Program-made: the position numbers and the translations under genes
Shown: positions 12,605 to 23,618 of the stretch, one piece after another
How the letters are laid out: each line of letters begins with the position of its first letter
Numbering within the stretch: the stretch's first letter is position 1
The notes under the pieces: model-generated
What the model saw: only the letters and a program-made list of their open reading frames with translations
The model's database searches: none
What the model was told of the DNA's origin: nothing
DNA from: Archilochus colubris
Lineage: Eukaryota > Chordata > Aves > Apodiformes > Trochilidae
Direction of reading: 5' to 3'
DNA: 64,000 nucleotides
Assembly: GCA_023079485.1 (NCBI GenBank)
Contig: CM041115.1
Coordinates: 48,214,656-48,278,655, forward strand

Positions 12605-13550
12605 AGGTAGCAAGGGTGCTACAGGGGTGGCTTGTATAAGAAGATGCCAGAAGCTTCTTCTGTGTGCAATAAAACCAGCTACAGACAGCTCAAAGATCAA
12701 CCTGCTGCTGACCCAGGCTGAGCCCATCAGCAATGCTGGGAGCACCTTCTGGGATAACAGATTTAAAAAGGAGAAAAAAAATGCACAACAACCTGCAGCC
12801 AGAGAGAGGGTTGAGAATCTGTGGGTGAAACAACTCTGCAGGCACCAAGGTCACTGAAGAAGGAGGGGGAGGAGGTGCTTCAGGCAGTGGGGCAGATGTG
12901 GAAGAACCCACACCAGAGTGCATGTATGCCCCTGAAGGGCATCCCTAGGATGCTTCTGGCAGGACCTGTCATGCTGTTGGGAGAAGCCCACACTGGAGCA
13001 GGTTTGCTGGCAGATCTGTGAGCCCACAGGGGACCCACATTTGAGCAGTTTGCTCCTGAAGGACTGCATCCTGTGGGAAGGACCCATGCTGGAGCAGGTA
13101 ATGAAGAACTGCAGCCTGTGGGAAGGACTCGTGTTGGAGTTGGACAATAGTTGGACAATAGTCTCCCTTGGGAGGGACCCCACACTGGGACAGGGAAAGA
13201 GTGTGAGGAGGAAGAAATTACAAAAAACAATTTGTGATGAATTGACCACAACACAAATTCCCCATCCCCCTGCACACTTCGGGGAGAGGAGGTAGAGAAA
13301 ATTAGGAGTGAAAGTTGAGAACAGGAAGAAAGGGAGTAAGGTGTTCTTAAGATTTTGGTTTATTTCTCATTACCATACTCTGATTTGATTGGTAATAAAT
13401 TAAAATTATTTCCCCAAGTGGAGTCTATTTTGCCCATGATGATTGGTGAGTGACCTCCCTGTCCTTATCTCAACCCACAAGCCTTTCATGGTATTTTATC
13501 TCCCTGTGTAGCAGAGGAGTCTTGGTGGGCATCTATAGGTAAACCCTATA
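12605..13550 (+). mobile_element. Degenerate solo LTR of an avian endogenous retrovirus
   Basis: The segment follows, piece by piece, a long LTR family that I know as abundant in neoavian genomes, probably ERV-L class (class from memory). Recognisable parts in order are a TATA/AATAAA-bearing start region (12630-12680), a CTGCAGGCACCAAGGTCACT segment near 12837, GC-rich repeated modules of about 45 bp (12930-13190), GGTAATAAATTAAAATTATT with a polyadenylation signal at 13394-13399, and a TGGTGGGCA end near 13521. No gag, pol or env sequence and no second LTR is seen, so it is a solo LTR left by recombination between two LTRs. Open frames crossing it (longest 132 codons) are incidental. Confidence 0.82.
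13045..13140 (+). repeat. 45-bp tandem modules inside the LTR
   Basis: CTGTGGGAAGGAC occurs at 13071 and 13116 (period 45), each preceded by ACTGCA and followed by a GGAG-containing module. More degenerate copies extend upstream to about 12930. These modules are normal for this LTR family. Confidence 0.8.
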
Positions 13551-16500
13551 TATAATCTATTCAATAAGTCAACTGTGCCATCCCCTTAGGAGATGAGCAC
13601 AGATACCACAGCACCCTACCAGCCACACCAATGCTGACTATGGTTTTGACACTGAGAAATTGGGAAGCACCACATTTCCAGTGAGAAGACTGCTGGAAGC
13701 ATTACACTGGCAGTGGCTTTTCTCTTGTGTTCTGCAACGCAGTCAGAGGAGTCGCCTTCAGAAGTAGAGCAATGAACTGAGACTTTCTTGAAAACTCTGC
13801 TTATAGCTATTAGAACTCCAGAGGAAAAAATAGTAAGGGAAGATGGATGAACGTGCTCCACACATTATGAAAATTGAAGGCAAGCATGAAGTCTTGAAGG
13901 AAAATATGCAATAAAGAAATAATGCTAAAGGGACACTGGAAATTCAGCCCCAATCTTTCTGCATGGTTAAAAGAAGAATTTTGAAAAAGCCAACATAAAT
14001 TATAACATCTGTCTGACTCTTTAAAAGGAACAGGTTTTTGCTTATAATTTACTTCAAATATACCAAATCCAGTGCTTGGTAAACAAAACTGTAACTTCTT
14101 GAATGGAAAGATGCACAGAAAAGCTGAAGCAAACAAACTGGGTGTCAAGCTATGAAGAACTGCTTTGCCAGTCAGGCTTTGAGAAAAGAAGACAGCACAG
14201 AGATGTTGGAAAGAGACGATGGAATGTAGTAACAGAGAGATATATGTGCACTGGGAAAACTGATAGCAGAGATCATATTATCTACTGCTTAATTGCTTAT
14301 TACAAAACTTCTGCAGCTCCTGAGAAGCTTGTAATTGTGGACAGCAAAACAGCAGAGACTGTGCTGTAGATATCGACCACAGAATTGCTTTGTTCCTCTG
14401 AAAAGGTATGACAACACTTAGGGGTATAAAAGTCAGTGCCTGGTGGCTACCACTTAGTATCAACTATCTGATTACCAGAAAGTAGGTAATTTTAATTCAA
14501 GATATATGTAGCTCCACATCTGCATAATTGTGTGCCTGACAACTTCACAGACCAGAGAAAAAGACAGGTAGAACTTGGCCAGAAGATGAAAGCATGGGAA
14601 ATAGTAAAGCAGAAAACAACTCAGCAGAAATGTTTATTGTTTCTCAGTGTCATTTTCCAAAATAGTGAAGCAGAAAACAACTCATCAAAAATGTTTGTTT
14701 CTCACTGATATTTTCCAAGTACATAAGCTTAAGCAAGGAGTATGTAGGACCAAAAGTCAACAAGATTTTAAATATTCCTTACACATTCTGAGAAAAAAAA
14801 AAACCCTGGAAATAATAATTTCTGTGTCATAAATCTGGATCAGTTGTATTGTATGTCTTTCCTGACAGATTATTGCTCAACTTGTAATGATTTCTAGATC
14901 TGGTGCCTCCAGCAACCTCTCCAGCCAGCCTGCTCTATGGCTGCTCTGTCCCTAGTGTCAGATAGTTTTGCTGTGCCTAAGTGAGCCTAGCTATATCAAT
15001 TCCTGTCCATCATAGACACTGGGAGGTAGTTATTCCTTCATCTTCCTCAGGCTATTTTAGGTATTGCAACAACACTTTGTATATTATCTAAAGACTCTCA
15101 TACTATCCTCCATATAGGAAATAGTGATCAAGCCTCTGTGTCACAAAGCTGGACTTTTGTGACAGGGAAAGTGTTATCTTCCCTGAAAAGCAGAGCATAT
15201 GTCTGGTAAGATGGCAACATACTGCATGCTGACTGTGAAACTCTACTCCTGCTCAGGGTGCAGTGTTGCATGAGCACTGCTCGCATGTTCATGCAGTCAG
15301 ATCTGCTGCCTAGATAACAAATTCAGCACTGTTCTTTGGCTGTAATACACTAAATTTCTAAACAGCATAGCCAAATATAAAGTCTACCCTTGACCAGTTC
15401 AACTCCAAACAAAACAAATTATTGACTTCTTAGCATGTCCACTGAATTCATATGAAGAATAAGCAGTGAAGAACGATATGGATGGCACTATGTCAAGTCA
15501 GGGTGACTCAAATGGAGTGGCCACAATCTCACCTTAAGAAGCTAAGGCCTGCTTGGGACAATGACATTCCCGACCAAGCTTGTAGAAAGATGAGTTTCCC
15601 TACTTGCAAGCCATTGGATACAGATAGATGCAGATTTTCCATTTGTCTCAGCTTTTAAGGTGTACAACTGAAGATTGCCTAAGGATTGCCTTCTCAGAGG
15701 ACTATGAATTGAACTGAGAAAATCAGGTGCTGTCTATAGCCTCCAGTGACATGCGATACATTTAAATTTACTCACTCTTTCTGAAAATGTACCACATAAG
15801 CTTTTTCTATTTAAATATCTGTTCTCCAGTTGTCAGTTCTTCCTTCTGATGGCATGTCAGGTATCCATCTATCACATCTCCTGAATTACCTTTAAAAGGA
15901 TGGGGCCTTGGTTTTAAAAACAGAATTGAACACTCTAGATAAGAATTTACAATTTTTCTTAACTTCCCCCTGTTGTCCCTGGTGCAAGATGCTGTTTCAG
16001 GTTAATTGCCACAAAGAAGAGTCCTTACACTGATATTGAAGACAGTGACATTTTGGTTTGTTGAAGACAATGTTTACATGTACAGGTGAGCCACTTGCCC
16101 ACTGTTCTGGTTTGGATGCTGCATGTCGCTGTGACTCAAAAAAAAGAGGGTACTTGACTTGCCACAGTGCCACAGTTGGCTTTAATCTTACAGTTATCAG
16201 CATATACTTATAGACATTTCTCAGTTTATTTCTGGTGAAGAAATACCAGCCTTTGAATACTTGTCAATGGAACAATGCAAAGGCACTTTTTTTTTTTTTT
16301 CAGCTGAAGGCTGAAAATGCAGTTTCTGCAATTTGTTGAATTATTAAACCATGCAGAAATTATTAATCATTCTAAACATGAGAAATAACTCAAGGGTTTC
16401 TTCTCTTGGTCTCACTCAACTTCAGTTTACTTTGAATTAATCCCCAAAGACAATTATTATTTATATTACAGCAACACCTAGAGGCTCCTACAGAAATCAG

Positions 16501-18019
16501 AGCGCTGTTGCACAAAGTACTGTACGTACCCGCAGAAAGGTGTGATCCTGCCTTATATTCTGTAGTCCAAATTGGTCAATAAAAGAAAGACAAGCAGAGG
16601 AAGCAGTAGGAGCCAAGGCCAGACAGTGCACCCATAATCACACAAGTCATAGTACTGAGATGTACCTTTGGAACCCACATGAGAACCCAACCACTTCTCA
16701 AGCATGCTCTCAGAACTCTTAGTCAAAACCAGATGGACATCACTGCTGCACTGATGCCAAGTGCCAAGTTGCAGGAAACAGAGTGCCTGGGCAGTGCCCA
16801 CAGTCTCTGGTGGAAGAAAACCACCTTTTAGGGCAAACACACCCAAGACCCAACAGTATCACATCACAGGATGATTTACGAGTCCAGAGCAGTGGTTGGA
16901 AGGAGTCTGAGGAAGAACAGTGGTTTGGCAGTGGTTTTGTTTGCCAGAATATATTTCAACAAGTGTGCTTCTGCTATTTAGTCCTGTTGTATCTGTTTTG
17001 GAAGCGACCAATGGAAAATCTCTGGACTCACTCTTCCACACTTCTGGGGTTAAATAGGGCTATAAAATACAGCAAGCTTTGAAAAATCACCTAGCAGCAT
17101 TCATTTATTGTTGTTTCCAGCCTGTATTAGCAGAGAAAACTTCAAATTTGAAGCTAAAACACTAGTTTGAAAGGACAGGAGCAGACAAAAGGCAAGGGGT
17201 ACTACATCGGATCTTCAAGTTGGATGTGTAAAGAGAACGATTTGGAAATACTGCAAAGAGCAAACTGATCCTGGTGTTAGTGTCAATAGCCTCCCCTGTG
17301 AGCACTAATTATATTATTACAAAAACACACTAACACAAAACTAAAGCACAGAAACATACATTTAAAGTCTGGCCGGATGCCAGAGTGCTCAAGGCACGTT
17401 CCTCATACAAGCTGAATTATGATGCTGTGTTATTTGCTTTGCTGGAGTGCTCTGGACCACTAATCATCAACCCACATCCTGCTGTGGTCCATGCCATAAA
17501 AATACAGAATACGCACCATCTTCTCCCAAAGAGCTCACACTGCATGTATGAGATCAGGGAGGTACAGAGAGCCTCAAGGTGGTATAGCCCAGCAAGATGG
17601 ATATTTGTCTCCAGGTATGCGTGGCCCGATATAGTAAAGGAAGAGCATTTGGAAAGAGGCTTTTGAGGGAAAACAGTGTGACTTTACTGATGTTTCCAGA
17701 GAGATTCTCATTAAAGAGAAATATAGATTTTTTAGTTATTTCCCCTTCTGCCTGCAATCCTCTTACTCCATACCTACCAGATGAAATGTTCCAAAACATA
17801 TTGCAATTTGTTATAAAGAAACAGGTCACCCTAAGAAGCATCAATAGCTGTTTGGGAGCAAACAACATTACAAACCATAGGTAAGGCCCTTGCTTAATGC
17901 TTCAGGTTTAAATAATAGTACTTTACATGTGCTGGGTTGCAAATAGCAAGTATTTGTTAAAGCTACTTTAGCAGTTCACAAAACAAGGAGGAAGGGGAGA
18001 ATCCCCACTTTGTTTTCAG
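13551..18019. other. Intergenic DNA, no gene seen
   Basis: This is AT-rich unique sequence. It contains a near-tandem duplication at 14599-14718 and a T-run at 16287-16300. The open frames (longest 112 codons) have no recognisable relatives. 17350-17700 is of slightly higher complexity with overlapping frames on both strands, but nothing in it can be named. Confidence 0.6.
14599..14718. repeat. Imperfect ~60-bp tandem duplication
   Basis: AAATAGTAAAGCAGAAAACA at 14599 is repeated as AAATAGTGAAGCAGAAAACA near 14660. Both copies run on to a TTTTCCAA end (14653-14660 and 14711-14718). The copies differ by several substitutions and a small deletion in the second. Confidence 0.88.
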
Positions 18020-18650
18020 TAGATCAGATGCTGCTGAAGAACACGTTTGTGCACGTGGGGGTGAGGGGCATGGGGCCAGAGCCACACGGAGGGCATTTAT
18101 ATGCAATGGGAATAAATCTGTGAAAATGTGTAAGTGGAGCTGCAGAAGGAAATCTGCAGCCGCCTGAGCCAGGCGGTTGAATGGCAGAGAGGATGGAGGC
18201 TATTTGAATACTGATGTGGCCCTCACTTTCTTCCATTTCCATTAATGACATGCTCATCAAGGGCAAACAATGGGACCGGCTGCCTGCGCCTGTCACAGTG
18301 TGTGGGTGCTGGGAATGCCAGGCTGTCATCCCGGGGCTGCATTTAGAGACCTGCACGCTAATAAGAAGTGCTCTGTGCCGTCAGTGCAGACAGGTGCTTC
18401 CGAGGCTGGGACATGCTCCATTCCCTTCCCCTGAAACCCTCCTCTCCCAGCCCCCTGACAGACACCATGAAATGCACAAATTAACAGCCCCATCATGTTG
18501 GGCTGCTGCTGCCTGCGGTGAAAGCAGAAAATCAAGTTGTCACCCAGGGTGCAGTGATAAAGCCACAGCCTCATTTCTCTGTTGGTGCCCTATAATAGCA
18601 AATGCCAGACAGCTGTATGGATGGGGAGGTTTTAGATTAGGGTCCTGATG
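18020..18650. promoter_or_regulatory. Conserved-looking noncoding block (possible enhancer)
   Basis: This block has higher GC and CpG content than its surroundings, no repeat signature, and dense potential factor sites (for example CCATTAATGACATGCT near 18238 and AATTAACAG near 18480). The open frame at 18214-18648 (144 codons) has no recognisable protein content and is disfavoured. That it is conserved is inferred from appearance only. Confidence 0.3.
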
Positions 18651-20039
18651 AACTTTGGCCACTGAATTAGCAGTTGCTGTTTTCATGCAGATTGTGTGCA
18701 AAGCAAACATCTGGAGAAAGCAAAGGCTTCAGGGTCAGGTATTTCCCCTGTGGAAGAAGAAATAACAGAAATTACACAGTGCCTTTGAAAAAAAATCCTG
18801 CCCATCTATGAAAAAGCAAAAAGCCTCATGGATTTGCCTTTAGAGAGCTACACACCAAATGCATGAGACTGTGTTTGCAAGCATTTGCCTACAGCCAAAC
18901 AGAGCAAGACTCAAACCAAGATGAACTCATAATTTTACAAGAAAGGTGGCTGGTGAAAAGTCATGGGAAGTCTTTCTGGGAAGGTGAAGGGGAAGATGAA
19001 CTCTCCAAAGGCATTTTATTTCCACAGCACAGCATTCCTTTTTGGAGTCCCAACATCTGTGCAAGACTCATTGCACTAAGAGGGTTTAGCCATTTTCACA
19101 CACAAGTAGCTCAGCTACAGGTGAGAACTCCTGTCCAGAGCTCAGCATCTAAAGTAGAGCCAAAGGCTCCCACTGCCTCCTCAGAAAGGAAGGTCTTCTG
19201 AATTAAAAAGAAAGGCAAGATGGAACCAAGGATGGTCATTGATGTGGAAGGTGACAGTCACAGAGCCCAACCACACAGACGTTTGCCCCTATAACAAGTG
19301 CTGCACATGTGACAGGGAACAGAGGGGCCCAGGCCCTTCAGACTCCAAAGAGTTTAATGACATAATGGCCTGAGAACTTCAACATAAAACAGGAAGAGCA
19401 ACTAAAGAAACTTACAACATAAAACCCCCCTCCTGTCATTTTTATAGTAATAGTAAAACACTTTATTGAATTTATGAGCTACATAATGACTATGAAGAAT
19501 GTAACTTGAATTAGAACCAACTCAGAAGTATAATACCAACTATAAACCCTTTTCTATTACTCTATCCCTTTATCATCATCCTACCCGTCTCTTTTTAAAC
19601 CAAGGAATATTGCGTTCTTCGAAATTCAGCCTGCGATACATCTCCTAACTTCTCAATAAATCAAGCAAAACCCCAAGCATCTGTAGTGGACAAGGGGCCA
19701 AAAACTCAAGGCATGGCCCAGGAACAGATTTTATAGCTAGATTTAAGAAAGCATTGAGAAAACAAAAAGCAAACAACATCTACGTGAAGGCTGCAACTGA
19801 GAGGGCACAGGGGAATATCCTGAGGGTTTTGGTTGTGAATCCATGTAGCAAGGCACACCATGGTGCTACTCCATGGCAGAAAGTCCAAAATGAACAGACC
19901 CTCAAAACAAAAGCACATCCCTGTGATGGACCCCTGCACAGGGAGACAGGGAGTCCATTTAAGAGCAACTGCATTAGCAGGACTTCAAAGCACCCTCTCT
20001 GGAGCCCTTTCAGTTCCTGGGTTTTGACATGAGCAATAA
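18651..20039. other. Intergenic DNA, no gene seen
   Basis: This is unique sequence without a recognised repeat. Open frames on both strands near 18863-19201 and 19706-20032 overlap one another and look incidental. Confidence 0.55.
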
Positions 20040-20770
20040 AATCTGTGCAAAGCCAGAGAAAGCTTTGAGGGGCTGTTTATATCCAGATCCATTATTTTTG
20101 CAGAGGAGTTTGTAAATGAATGATTATGGGGGAGGGAAATGTACATAAAGCAGCTAAAGCAGCATGTTTTACTGTGTTTTCTGATTCCATTTTACTCCTT
20201 TAGTCTCTCTGGTCCCCAAGGATTTTTCTGAAGGGGCAATAAAATAAAATGGGTGAAACAAAGCCATAAGCCAGTTAAGTCTGAAAGACATGTCATCTCA
20301 TCTAAAAAGAAGAAACGGACCATTTCCATGCCTAGGGCTGACAGCAACGCCTGAGCTAGCAATAGCGCTATTCCATTTGATTTATAGAATAATGGGGTGA
20401 CAAATGATGACAAAAATAAACTTTTACTGCACTGAACTGCTCCTTTATTTATGAAATTTGGCCAAGTAGTGAAATCTTTTATCTGCAAGTTGTAACATGG
20501 AGTGGAAACGAGCGATTATGGTGTGGTAATAGTAATCCAGTGATGGAGGCCGAGTCAGTTGGAAATGGATTGAGGTAAAATAACTACCGCACCATGATAA
20601 ATGTGAACAGCGCTTTGCTGACAGATGATCTAACAGGTGTTCATAACAACTATATAAGAGGATTTATTTATGACTAGCCACAGCCGCAGCACTGTAAATC
20701 AACTCCAGCAGCTGCACACCGCTGAAACCAAGTCCCTGATGGAGAAGCAGTGCAAGAACCCAAAAGAACA
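20040..20770. promoter_or_regulatory. Conserved-looking noncoding block (possible developmental enhancer)
   Basis: About 700 bases of repeat-free sequence are packed with binding-site-like words: CCATTTGATTTATAG, TGATGACAAAAATAAAC, GATTTATTTATGAC, a CAGATG E-box and a perfect 12-bp palindrome AATAGCGCTATT near 20364. CpGs survive in an otherwise AT-rich context (GAAACGAGCGATTATGG, ACTACCGCACC, ACAGCGC), a pattern often seen in deeply conserved noncoding elements. No open frame of note crosses it apart from a 98-codon minus-strand frame in its first half (20192-20488). If the AP3B1-TBCA-OTP synteny known from other vertebrates holds here, a homeobox-gene enhancer is one possibility, but that is inference. 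Confidence 0.38.
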
Positions 20771-23117
20771 CAATTCACTCCAGAATCTTAATCATCAAAT
20801 AACGTGTTGTTTTTTGTTTTTTTGGTTTTTTTTAAGCAATTATAACACAGTGCAGAAATCAGAATTACTTTCAATTACTTGAAGCTGAGACACCAACTAA
20901 CTTTGCCCAAACCCAGGCACTGGCAGAGGCTCACAGATCCCACCGAAGCACAACAGTTTCTTTTGGGTGTGGTGTCACAGAGATGTCCTTTTTGGGTTTT
21001 TTTGTAAGTTTTCTTTTTTTTTTTTTTTTTTCTGATAAAAGCCCCTTTGGTACTGTTCTGGCATGGTGCTGAGATAATGGTAAAGGAGAAGTGGGGAAAG
21101 GGTGTCCTCCCTCCTAGCTGTACCGAACCCAAAATGTCTGGAGGGCTGAGCTCCAGATCCCACCAGTAAAATGAACTGACCACATAAAGCAACCCCAAAT
21201 CTCACCAATGTGTTGCAGCTTCACTGAAAAGGTTTGTGGTCTTTACACCGAAATCATTCTGCTGGTTTTGCTTTAGAGCATGGATATATGAAAAAAAACC
21301 AGCAGAAAGAACCACCAGTACTAAGTGGGGCAGTTACCTGCTTTTCACCAGAACTGGAAAAAAAAGTCTAAAGAAATAATCAAATTGGTAAACCTTTCAT
21401 CTCATTTACTTGCCTCAGGATTAATGTTGTAGGGTCATATGGAGCCTCATTTCCTTCCCAAACACGACTGAGCAAGTGCTGGTGTTCTGCATGCTGCTGA
21501 TGCCCATCTGGAGTGCAGTGCCTCAGCATCCTCACACAAACAGACAAAAATCAAGGCAAAGCAAAAGGAATGTGACAGGAAATAATAAATACTGCAAGGT
21601 TGAATGCTTTGGTGTGTGAAACACAAGGAGAGGGAAGTGTGCCCTGCAGCAAGGTACATTATAAGCAAGTCTCCAGGCACCATTTAGAAGATGAGGGGTT
21701 CTGCAGTGCCCCAGGGCAGAGCCAACCATGCCTTGTGTGCACTCATGGGCCTGCTCAGGGTTGCAAGGAAGGGAGGCTGTCATGGTACAGAGGCTTCACA
21801 CCCAGGCAAATACTATTGCTGGGGTGTAGCAGTAAGGCTGCTTAGTCCACACCCCTCCTCTGCTTGTGATTTGAGTCTGTATCTCCATTAAAGCTGCAGC
21901 CAGTATGTCTCACAACTCCTGTCTCCACAGCTTGGGGCAGGTGGGCACTTGCGTGCTGCCATGAGCCTGGGCTGGTGGGTGCCCCATGGTCTCAGACAAG
22001 GCTGATACTCTGCAGGGAGGATTGAAGCACCAGAGTGTTCCTCACTTCTCCTAGCCACCCCCCATTAATCATGGCTAGTGGCTAACTGGACGCCAGTCAT
22101 GGCTGGTTCAAGAGGGGGCCTTTCACCACCTCTCCATAGTCAATCAGCATTTTTATAGAGTGGGAGAGGTGAGTAGGACCCAAGTGTGCAAACAGCCCTT
22201 GCTCTTTATCAAAGGAGCAAGGTGATTTGTCAACCATTTTTGCCAGGCTTAGCCTGAATCTTTAGCATCAAGGAGAAAAAAACATAGGTCTGGGTTGAGA
22301 CAGAGATGTGGATGGTAACTCACAGTGTATATGCTCCATTAGATGGTACTAAGGTACAGAGCTGATTTCCCTTTCCTGTGAAAGCCATGAATGGGAAGGT
22401 GGGAGCAGGCAAGTCACCAGGAGCAATGAGAGAACAGGCTGGAGAGAACTGGAGAGAACCCGGAGAGAAAGGAAAAGCAGTTGTGAAAACTCATTTTTGC
22501 CCTTTCTTACACATGCACACAGAGAAAAAATGAGTTTAGAATAATGTTACATGCACAGATACGTGTACATGCACCAGAATAAACACATGGATTTAAGCGC
22601 ATCAGGATTTGGGGCAGTATGGCCACACCATGGGCTCAGAGTCACAAGCCACCAATGAGCATTTCATTCGTATCTTCTAAGGGAAAACTAGTTAGCTGTA
22701 ATACTGCAAATGCAGTGGTGTTCAATATTTATTTCTCACCCAAACAGGCTCATTGGACTGTGCTACATAAAGCACCATAAGGATACCAGATAAAAGGAAA
22801 GTAACCTGATCGCTTTTATTAGTGCTGTGCAACCAAGGCTCACATCAGCAATGAAACCACACTATATGCAAACACAGCAAAGACTGATGTTTGCACCACA
22901 AAACATTAAACACAACACACAAGTGTTATAAAAGCCATGAAGAAGAGGAAGACAAACTTATAGAAAATGAAGGGAACCTAGTTTGAACTATAGATATATA
23001 GTTGTTTAAAACACACACTGAACATCAGATGAAGGCTCGGGAGGAATCAACTTACCTGTATGTAACTTACCAGAACCCTTGTTAGGACATTTAAGTGCTA
23101 ACTGAAAATTAGTTCAA
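20771..23117. other. Intergenic DNA, no gene seen
   Basis: This is mixed-composition intergenic sequence with T-rich runs (20808-20834, 21014-21031). The minus-strand frames around 20875-21208 owe their length to lysine codons read from the poly(T) tract. Nothing is recognised as a gene. Confidence 0.55.
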
Positions 23118-23618
23118 GTCTAAGAAGGACATGGAGCTGTTGGAGCAAAGCCAGAGGGCCATGAAGATGATCTGAGGGCTGAAGGATTTCTCCTATGAAA
23201 ATTGGTGAGAGATTCAGGCTTCTTCAGCCTGAAGAAGAGGATGCTGCAGGGAGATCTTACTGCAAGCTTTCCAGTACCTGAAGGGGGACTACAGGAAAGC
23301 TGTGGAAGGACTTTGTACAAGGGCACGTAGTCATAGGATGAGGGGTAATGTTTGTAAGATGAAAGAGGTTAGATTTAGATTAGGTATTAGGAAGAAATTC
23401 CTTACTGTGAGAGTGGTGAGACACTGGAAAGGTTGCCAAGCTGTGGATGGCAAGGAGCCGTGGATGCCCCCTCCCTGGAAGTGCTCAGGCCAGGTTGGAT
23501 GGGGCTTTGAGCAACCTGGTCTTGTGGTGGGTGTCCCTGCCCAAGGCAGTGGGGTTCAAATTAGATTATCTTTAAGGTTGCTCCCAACTCAAACCATTCT
23601 GTTATTCTATATAAGACA
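23118..23618 (+). mobile_element. CR1 LINE 3' end (5'-truncated)
   Basis: This plus-strand copy starts inside the terminal coding region (GAGCTGTTGGAGCAAAGCCA, near 23131) and ends with CTCCCAACTCAAACCATTCT followed by GTTATTCTAT, the CR1-type terminal repeat. The frame at 23302-23649 encodes VRFRLGIRKKFLTVRVVRHW and then WKGCQAVDGKEPWMPPPWK. It closely matches the tail of the copy at 8620-8860 in inverted orientation, about 14.7 kb away. Confidence 0.93.

Noticed and set aside
12851..13275. Overlapping 131- and 132-codon minus-strand frames
   Set aside because: They are antisense readings of the GC-rich LTR modules and show no retroviral or other protein features.
18214..18648. 144-codon plus-strand frame in the GC-raised block
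   Set aside because: Composition-driven. No protein family is recognisable, and a minus-strand frame (18326-18574) overlaps the same bases.
19400..19680. Possible nuclear mitochondrial insertion (C/T-rich, compact-looking text)
   Set aside because: No recognisable mitochondrial tRNA or coding frame could be read on either strand.
20875..21208. Two overlapping minus-strand frames of 107 and 77 codons
   Set aside because: Each contains a lysine run derived from the poly(T) tract at 21014-21031, and neither resembles a protein.
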